Origin: Siphonodentalium dalli
Lineage: Eukaryota; Mollusca; Scaphopoda; Gadilida; Siphonodentaliidae
Assembly (NCBI GenBank): GCA_032622095.1
Contig: CP136068.1
Span: 157,551,465-157,615,464 of the forward strand
Direction: 5' to 3'
Length of the DNA: 64,000 bases
Under the pieces are notes generated by a model. It was not told the DNA's origin. It was given only the letters and a program-made list of their open reading frames with translations, and ran no database searches. The translations under genes and the position numbers were made by a program. This document shows, piece by piece, positions 57,066-64,000 of this stretch; position 1 is the stretch's first letter, and every line of letters starts with the position of its first letter.

Positions 57066-58200
57066 GGGGAACTGGGAACGGAATTCATGGAGCTTGTGAC
57101 AGGACATATCACGATCTTTACTTGCGCCAGTCTATGCTGGGCGCAAGCAATGTTTTCGGTCAGGATCTCTGTTTATCTGTTTATTTGTCTGTCCTTCCAC
57201 GAATATGTTACGTCATACCGGAAGTACAGAATGTAAAGAATGCACATGCGCTAATATGAAATGATGGCACCAATTGTAATTTAAATCCACATTTATACTA
57301 AATTTGCATTGTTATCTCGTTTTATTTTGGTAATAAATCGTTCATAAAAGAACAAAATTGAAAGATTGCTTTCTTTGAAACTCGGAAAATTATTTGAGAT
57401 CGAGTCTAAAAGATGCGTGCGGAATCGTTTTTTTTTTCTCGCATAGAAAATGATGTGCGAACAAATTTCTGGAAACTTTCTTCGACGTTCAAAACATTTC
57501 CGAAAGACGCAGGTGCATATAAACCATGTCCGGCCAAACGATCGAGCGCATGGTTCTAGACAAAATTGTACTGAAAAATATGTTGAAACATGGATTATTA
57601 AAGCGCCTTATTAATTAACTGGGAAAACAAGCTTTCTCATTCTCAAAGCAATTGGCATTTTGATGATATGTTCCCGAAGACCGTAGATCAGTCGCTATAA
57701 GGGCATGTTCACATTGACACATTGATAATCAAAGACTAACCAATGATCGCGTGTCTTTTATTTAATTGTGTCGGAATTGACTTTGACGTTTTTTGCCGCT
57801 GAAGTGCAATGACATACACAAAGCATTCTAGTCAAACTAGTAATGTAACCCAATTGGTATATAATATATAGCATCAGCGGCAACCAATCGTATTCACACC
57901 CTTCATATGAGCGATGTCTATATTGTTCTATAAATATGTCAAACAACTCTTACGTCATTACTAAGACCATAATTAGTGTAATAGATCAACTGGAGATAAC
58001 AGAGATATTCTGTCCGTACACACAAATATTTCAGCGATGGATGAACTGAAATTTGATATCTAGATTCTCTATCGATCTCTCAAAAGAGGGCCCAGCACCC
58101 GTGGTTCAAACTGCTGTTGGCAAGATATCACAAAACATGCCATAATTATGTGTGATGGGTGCATTCTAGTGCAAATGTGTTTTACTACGGTTCGCGTCAT
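57066..58200. other. No gene seen
   Basis: Low-repeat sequence. GCGCCAGTCTATGCTGGGCGC (57125-57145) can form a short hairpin. Open frames here have no recognised domain. Confidence 0.45.
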
Positions 58201-60640
58201 TCAACTGAATAGCGGGTATAAGCTCACTAGGCTTATTTTGTATGTAAATAGTCCCATATTGTTCTGTTTTAAACAGCCTGTTCTCCCTAAAATCCGCACA
58301 TTACCTGCTTATAATAAAACGTTTTAGGTATATAATCTGCTTAGAATTGCCTCATATTAAGTCGGTAATGTGCTGAAAATTAGAACATTTTAGTCATAAT
58401 ATCGACTCATAATGAGGCTATTCTAAGCAGATTGTATGTGGACAATGAAACAAATAAGCGAACCCATGGCTTTTCAGGTGTACGCTCTTTAATATGTGTT
58501 TTCACTGTGGACCGCGCCATAATACGAAATCACGGCTATGACTCCAGTATATGCTTATTTGAGAATCAAATAATCACAATACGTAACTATTTCACATTAT
58601 AGGTCGATTATGTGCGTATTTATGGGAGGATATGCTAGTTTTAAAAACCGTGTTTTATGTCAATATAGAGCTTATATATATTGCGATTAAATAAGCCAAC
58701 ATTAGCTTATATGAATAAAATTAAGTGCTTATTTTCAAGAAAATAGCCTGACCTCTGCATGGTAAATGTTGAGTTGTTTAATCGTCTTGTTTTCCAGCCT
58801 AGCTGTTCTCGTGAAAATAAGCACAACACGGGCCAATATCATATTGGTATGTGCTTATTTTCACGAGACCAAGCACAACACGGGCCAATATCATATTGGT
58901 ATGTGCTTATTTTCATGAGACCAGGCTGACATCTGCATGGTAAGTCTTGGGTTGGTTTATTTGTGTTATTTTCAACACGAATTGCTAAAATAAGCATAAG
59001 GCGGGCTTATCGCATATTGAAATATCCCAAGCATATATTTAGTGTTCAATTAATGACAATATGCAGTCTGTTCTCGTAAAAATAAGCTCATAACGGGCTT
59101 ATTTTAATGAGCGAAATAAGCTCATACTGGCATCATTTAACCTCAATATACCTGAACTTTTTATATATTGACCTAAACACGGTTTTTAAAACAGTCAAAT
59201 GTTGGACTATTTTTACACGGAATAAGCCTATCTTTGGTATTATTTAATCTACTTTTTTTTCTTCGCAACACATCCTCATGTAATTAGGTTCATATTGGAC
59301 CTAAATATTCACACTGTTCATATGGACTTATTTGATTCTAAAATAAGCCCACGGTGAGGTTATCTCTATCATTCCTTTGAATGGCGCGGGCCACAGTTAA
59401 CACACATTATAAGGAGCGTGAATCTAGTAGGTCGTGTCGATGAAAAAAAGGTAGATTAAATAATGCCAATATGGGCTTATTTCGTATGAAAATAATCCCA
59501 TATTGGATTGTTTAAAAAAAAAAACCGTTTTAGGTCCATATAGAACGTATATTGCGGTTAAATAATGCCAAAAGGAGCTTATTTCGCTCAGCAAAAAAAT
59601 CCCGTTATGAGCTGATAGCTACATGGTAAGTCTTGATTTGGTTTATTTGTGTTGTTTTGCACAACACGAATTGCAAAAATAAGCACAAAACAGGCTTCTC
59701 GCATATTGAAATATCCCATATAGGGCTGTTTTAATAACTATAGTTTAAGCACATATAGAGCGTATAGTGTTTTCGAATAATGTCAATATGCAGTGATACT
59801 GTACCCATGTATATGGTGCACATACCCAAATATACCGTGGTATCTACAAAAGTATACCCTCATACCCACATCTATAAGCGTTTTGTGTCCCTATATAGCG
59901 TATATTGCGGTTAAATAATGCCAATATAAGCTTATTTCGCTCAAAATGTGCTTATTTTCACAAGAACAATCTGTATGGTAAGTCTTGAGATGGTTGATTC
60001 GTGTTTGTTTTCCACTCTATTGTCATGAAACTAAACACAATATGGGCTTATCTCATATTCAAATATCCAATATACACAAAAAAGGGCTGTTTTAATAGCC
60101 AGCGTTTAGGCCCACATGGAGCGTTTTTGAGTTTTCAAATAATGTCAATTTGTAGCCTGTTCTCGTTAAAATAAACACATAACGGGGCTTATTTTAATGA
60201 GCGAAATAAACTAATATAGTCGTATTATTTAACCTAATATACATGCACGCTATATATATGGACCTATTAAACGGTTTTTAAAACAGTCCAATATCTAATT
60301 TTTTTTAATAGCAGCATATCCTCGGGTAAATACATGTAGGTTCATATTGGACCTAAGTATTCACATAGGTTAATTTTTTGACTTGATTCTGTAGTAGGCA
60401 CACAGTGGGCTTATAGCCATTATTCCGTTGAATGGCGAGGGCCGCATAGAAAACACATTATAAAGAGCTTGAATCTGGTGTCGATGAAAAAAGCTAGATT
60501 AAATAATACTAATATGGGCTTATTTTGCGTTATTTATAGGTCCATATATAAACCGTATATTGCGGTTAAATAACGCCCAAAGAAGCTTATTTCGCTCATT
60601 AAAACAAGCCCGATATGAGCTTGTTTTCACGAGAGGCTGA
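58201..60640. repeat. Large field of the AATAAGCCCATATTGG foldback satellite
   Basis: Many partial units in both orientations of the same family as 52919-53650. Recurrent words are GCCAATATGGGCTTATTTCG and its complement, CGTATATTGCGGTTAAATAA, GTCGATGAAAAAAGGTAGAT and GGTAAGTCTTG. A CATTATCGACTCATAAT block is at 58300-58460. Near 58800-58920 a 60-bp segment (AATAAGCACAACACGGGCCA) is directly duplicated. No gene. Confidence 0.85.
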
Positions 60641-60985
60641 AATGTGCATGTGCATACAACTATTTGAATCTAATCTGGATTCATGGAGCAGGTCGCTGTC
60701 ACAATGTCAACAATTAGTCACATCCATGTCCCCATGTCACGGTATTAATGACTTCTTCGATAACTCAATACAGAAACAAATATTTAATGATAATATTCGC
60801 ACCAAACTTCTCAAAAATAGCAATCGACGTGATCATCCAAGGAACAAACTTAGAACGTATAGAACATTCAAAACGATGACTTCTTTGGAAAAATATATCA
60901 CCGTCATTTCCGTCCCAAAATAGCGTGAATCCCTGACAAAATTAAGAATAAGTTGCCACACCTTGGGCATCGAACGCGGACGCTA
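60641..60985. other. Short unassigned stretch
   Basis: Contains a 102-residue open frame (60615-60923) with no recognisable domain; its start lies inside the satellite. It is hydrophilic with a Lys/Arg-rich end. I do not call it a gene. Confidence 0.4.
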
Positions 60986-61035
60986 CTTCGATTTCTACGG
61001 CGGCCTGGAACCGCCACCCCCTCTTCAGTTAGTAT

Positions 61036-61416
61036 CCTGATATATCAGGTTACGTATCCTGATATATCAGGTTAGTATCCTGATATATCAGGTTATTATC
61101 CTGATATATCAGGTTACGTATCCTGATATATCAGGTTACGTATCCTGATATACCAGATTAGTATCCTGATATATCAGGTTATTATCCTGATATATCAGGT
61201 TACGTATCCTGATATATCAGGTTACGTGTCCTGATATATCAGGTTATTATCCTGATATATCAGGTTACGTATCCTAATATATCAGGTTATTATCCTGATA
61301 TATCAGGTTACGTATCCTGATATATCAGGTTACGTATCCTGATATATCAGGTTATTATCCTGATATATCAGGTTATGTATCCTGATATATCAGGTTATGT
61401 ATCCTGATATATCAGG
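61036..61416. repeat. Left array: 18 copies of the 14-bp palindrome CCTGATATATCAGG
   Basis: The palindrome recurs every 20-22 bp, separated by TTACGTAT, TTATTAT, TTAGTAT or TTATGTAT. Sixteen copies are perfect. Copy 6 (GATATACCAGA) and copy 12 (CCTAATATATCAGG) carry changes. The spacing of about two DNA helical turns would place all sites on one face. Confidence 0.95.
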
Positions 61417-61419
61417 TTG

Positions 61420-62600
61420 TCTCGACCAATCCAGAATGTCGTCTTTCATTGGCGGAGGCTTGTGGTTGGTTCCATATTAAGTTTGGTGACGATGAGGATG
61501 AGTGATGTGCCATGTACATGTAGGCGATTAACCACACACCCCTCACCAAACTTCATATGGATCTTCAGGGTGACCTCTAGATGGGAGCCATCTATTTTTT
61601 CCCGAAATTCGTTAGAAAACATGGCCGCCATCAGTCATCTTGGATTTCAAATTTGGATCCATTGGCACACCCAGCAGAACAAATATCGGAACAAATATTT
61701 TAAAACTTTATACAGGCGTGTTTTGGGTCACCTCTGGGGATATCAAATGTTTCCGAATTTCGTTGAAAGCATTTCCGCCCTTTTGGATTTTAAACTTTGT
61801 ATGACTAAATGATTTGGCACATCTTTTATATAGTCCTTACTGAACTTCATATGGATCTTCTGGGAGATGGGAGCCACCAAAAATGTCATTGAAAAACATG
61901 GGAGGTATCCAATTATTACGCAATTCATGAAAAGAAAACATGGCCGCCAGCAGGATTTCATTCGCACACCATGCATCCCTCATTTATTGGTGAAATGTTT
62001 TAAATGAAAACAAGAGATGGACTGTCGTCCGGTGCATACCCCCTTGTGGATTACCGCCTAGTGTGGGCATATCTATAACTTATGACTGCTATACTCAGAC
62101 AGATTGGACCCAAAAAATCAGAATTTTCATATAAACAAAGATGAATAACTATAGAACAAAAAACAAAACAAAACAGTTGAATGTGCCATTAAATATCCTC
62201 ATATTGGTGAACATCCATACAAAATTTCATTGAGATCCGAGCATTACTGTTCAAGTTATGACCTGAACAGACATCGGATGGACCAAACAGCCAACCTTTC
62301 CAGATAAACAAAGATGAATAACTATAGTATGGAAAAGCGAAACAGAACAATGGAACCCTCTATTGAATGTCATCATACTAGTGAACATCCATACCAAATT
62401 TCATTGAGATCCCAGCACAACTGTTGAAGTTACGACATGAACAGACATCGGACGGACCAAAAATCAAAAATTTCCAGATAAACAATGATGAATAACTCTA
62501 GAATGGAAAATCCGAACAAAACGATGGAAACCTCTATTTACTGTCCTCATAGTAGTGAACATCCATACCTAATTTCATTGAGATCTGAGCACTACTGTTA
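61420..62600. repeat. Interior of the foldback element: satellite-like pieces
   Basis: The left part has ATGGCCGCCATCAGTCATCT and TTGGATTTCAAATTTGGAT words, like the satellite at 12600-14310. From about 62110 to 62600 there are three tandem units of about 190 bp with GATGAATAACTATAGxA, GTGAACATCCATACxAAATT, TTTCATTGAGATCxxAGCA and CATGAACAGACATCGGA. Confidence 0.75.
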
Positions 62601-62611
62601 AAGGATAATAA

Positions 62612-62690
62612 CCTGATATATCAGGATACGTAACCTGATATATCAGGATACTAACCTGATATATCAGGATAGGTAACCTGATATATCAGG
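62612..62690. repeat. Right array: 4 copies of CCTGATATATCAGG
   Basis: Perfect copies begin at 62612, 62634, 62656 and 62677. Linkers read ATACGTAA, ATACTAA and ATAGGTAA, the reverse complement of the left-array linkers, so this array is the inverted partner of 61036-61416. Confidence 0.95.
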
Positions 62691-62748
62691 AAACTAACTG
62701 AAGAGGAGGTGGCGGTTCCAGGTCGCCGTAGATTTCGACGAAGCGGAC

Positions 62749-63111
62749 CGAATTTGCGAAACATGCAATGAAATCGACAATTATTTACTGTACTTCTTCT
62801 GTCAGACGAGCGCGCCCTATTCTACGAGAACATATCACCCAATCTGTTAAACATCCCCAACGAGAAAATATTTAAACAAATAATGATCAGCAGCGACTCA
62901 AAAACTATGCGGGCTTTGGGGCACACTTTGTCCACTATGGATTGAAAAGGAAAGGGGTTTGGCAACAGAGTAACGACTCTTAAATCGAGTACAACAAAAA
63001 AGGAACAAAGATTCTTCGACTTGAGACCATGTCAGTGTTGCCAGTATCAACTCTGAATGGTATGTTTGCCAATCATCTACATATATTATCTGAACGTATG
63101 ATAGGCATATA
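62749..63111. other. No gene seen
   Basis: Unique-looking AT-rich sequence between the foldback element and the duplicated segment. It includes a minus-strand open frame (62898-63164) without a known domain. Confidence 0.4.
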
Positions 63112-64000
63112 CCGGTATAACATATGTATATTGTCATATATAAGCATATACCGCCATATATCATTGTTGTTACATTGTACTTAACTTTGTTTCATGTAAT
63201 CCGTCCATTTTGTCTTGTTATTCTGTGTTCATGTACATTTGACCATATATGGTGTAACGTACAAATAAACATGATTGATTGATTGATTGATTGATTGGTA
63301 AGTCAATGTGTTTATTCGTGTTGTTTTCCAGCCTGTGTTCGAGAAAATAATCCCATAACGGGCTTATTTTAATGAGCGAAATAAGCTCATATTGGAATTA
63401 TTAAGACTCATTATATATGTATGCTATATTTGAACCTAAAACAAGGATGTTAAAACAGTCCAATGTGGGATTATTTCCATAAGAAATAAGCCCATATTGG
63501 TATTATTTAATCCACCTTTATTCATCGCAACATATATTCTCGTAAAAATAGGTTCATATTGGACCTAAAGATTCACATAGGTTCATATTGGACTTATTCG
63601 ATTCTGAAATAAACCCACAGTGAACTACTACCCGCTATTCAGCTAAATGGCATGGGCCACAGTTAAAACAAATTTTAAAGAGCGTGAGTCTGGTATGTCG
63701 TGTCGATGAAAACATTGAGGTTAAATAATGCCAGTATGAGCTTAATTCGCTCATTAAAATAAGCCCGTTATGTGCTTATTTTTATGAGAACAGGATGAAA
63801 CATGTCCTCGTGCAAATAGGTTCATATTGGACCTACTTGTAACTATTCACAGGTTTATGTTGGAACTATCTGATTCTGAAATAAGTACATACTGAGTCCC
63901 TTATTCCGTTGAATGGCGCCAAACACCGTACAAAGAGCGTAGATTTGGTAAGTTGTGTTTATGAAAAAAGGCAGATTAAATCATTCCGATATGGGCTCAT
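63112..64000. repeat. Near-identical copy of 52748-53620 (segmental duplication, cut by window end)
   Basis: From CCGGTATAACATATGTATAT onward the sequence follows 52748-53620 with about 99% identity, including the last 45 bp of family D copy D3, the (TGAT)n tail and the foldback satellite. Differences are a longer (GATT)n run here (63277-63297), single-base indels, and GTAGATTTGG instead of GTAGCTTTGG near the end. The copy continues beyond the window. Confidence 0.93.

Larger units (their letters stand above)
60986..62748. mobile_element. Foldback element with palindrome arrays at both ends
   Basis: The outer inverted repeat is about 48 bp. On the left, TTCGATTTCTACGGCGGCCT and GGAACCGCCACCCCCTCTTC lie at 60988-61030. 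The matching reverse complement is at 62697-62744 (GAAGAGGAGGTGGCGGTTCC ... CGTAGATTTCGACGAAG). Immediately inside lie arrays of CCTGATATATCAGG: 18 copies at the left and 4 at the right. The middle 1.2 kb is repeat-rich and non-coding. The layout (TIR, subterminal repeats, filler) is that of a foldback or MITE-like DNA transposon. No transposase is present. Confidence 0.8.

Noticed and set aside
60615..60923. 102-residue open frame
   Set aside because: No domain and its start lies in satellite sequence.
61036..61416. CRISPR-like array
   Set aside because: Spacers are 6-8 bp and nearly constant, repeats are palindromes of 14 bp, and the setting is an animal genome; it is a tandem palindrome array.

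Overview
The window is animal (metazoan) nuclear DNA. It is AT-rich, gene-poor and built almost entirely of repeats. The only recognisable host genes are replication-type histones: two histone H3 copies (34476-34886 and 44061-44471) and one histone H1 (51590-52141), all on the + strand. The H1 sequence (winged-helix core plus Lys/Ala/Pro tail) and the mix of non-LTR retrotransposons point to a lophotrochozoan, most likely a mollusc such as a bivalve. That assignment is inference.

Layout: 1-20.7 kb holds only repeats. These are a 149-bp satellite, a long inverted repeat around a minisatellite (2.9-7.7 kb), a minus-strand LINE 3' end (7.7-9.65 kb), a 400-bp TTAA-flanked MITE with two nested palindromes (10271-10670), a TIR element (11681-12412), a degenerate satellite (12.6-14.3 kb) and a 1.25-kb tandem duplication (14.5-17.0 kb). 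From 20.7 to 52.1 kb lie the remains of a histone cluster, cut apart by at least five retroelement families, here named A to E. From 52.1 to 64 kb there are satellites, an inverted-repeat array, a foldback element carrying arrays of the palindrome CCTGATATATCAGG, and a near-identical copy of the region just downstream of H1.

The main result concerns family A, a Tx1/L1-like non-LTR element. Its ORF1 has a CCHC knuckle and its remaining ORF2 ends in an RT-type zinc-binding domain. Two A copies sit head to tail, in sense, inside the 5' UTR of the first H3 gene, 17 bp before the ATG. They leave the intact H3 promoter (20707-21286) about 13 kb from its coding region. The second H3 gene serves as an empty-site reference and shows insertion at one point with no clear target-site duplication. 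Both copies share the same internal deletion of endonuclease and RT core, and both end in a possible 3' pseudoknot followed by poly(A). This suggests a histone-H3-specific retrotransposon that borrows the H3 promoter, with the copies here being a non-autonomous derivative.

The cut-off H3 copy has two amino-acid changes (Q125H, R131C) and a broken 3' histone stem-loop, so it is probably a dying gene. The second H3 looks intact. H1 keeps its promoter but has a retroelement 3' end joined directly after its stop codon. In total, six edges of the three histone genes meet foreign sequence, nearly all of it retroelement-derived. Family B (Jockey-like) is nested in A1 with a 9-bp target duplication. 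Families D (two long copies and two truncated ones) and E (CR1/L2-like, with an intact 1133-residue ORF) fill the gaps between the histone genes.
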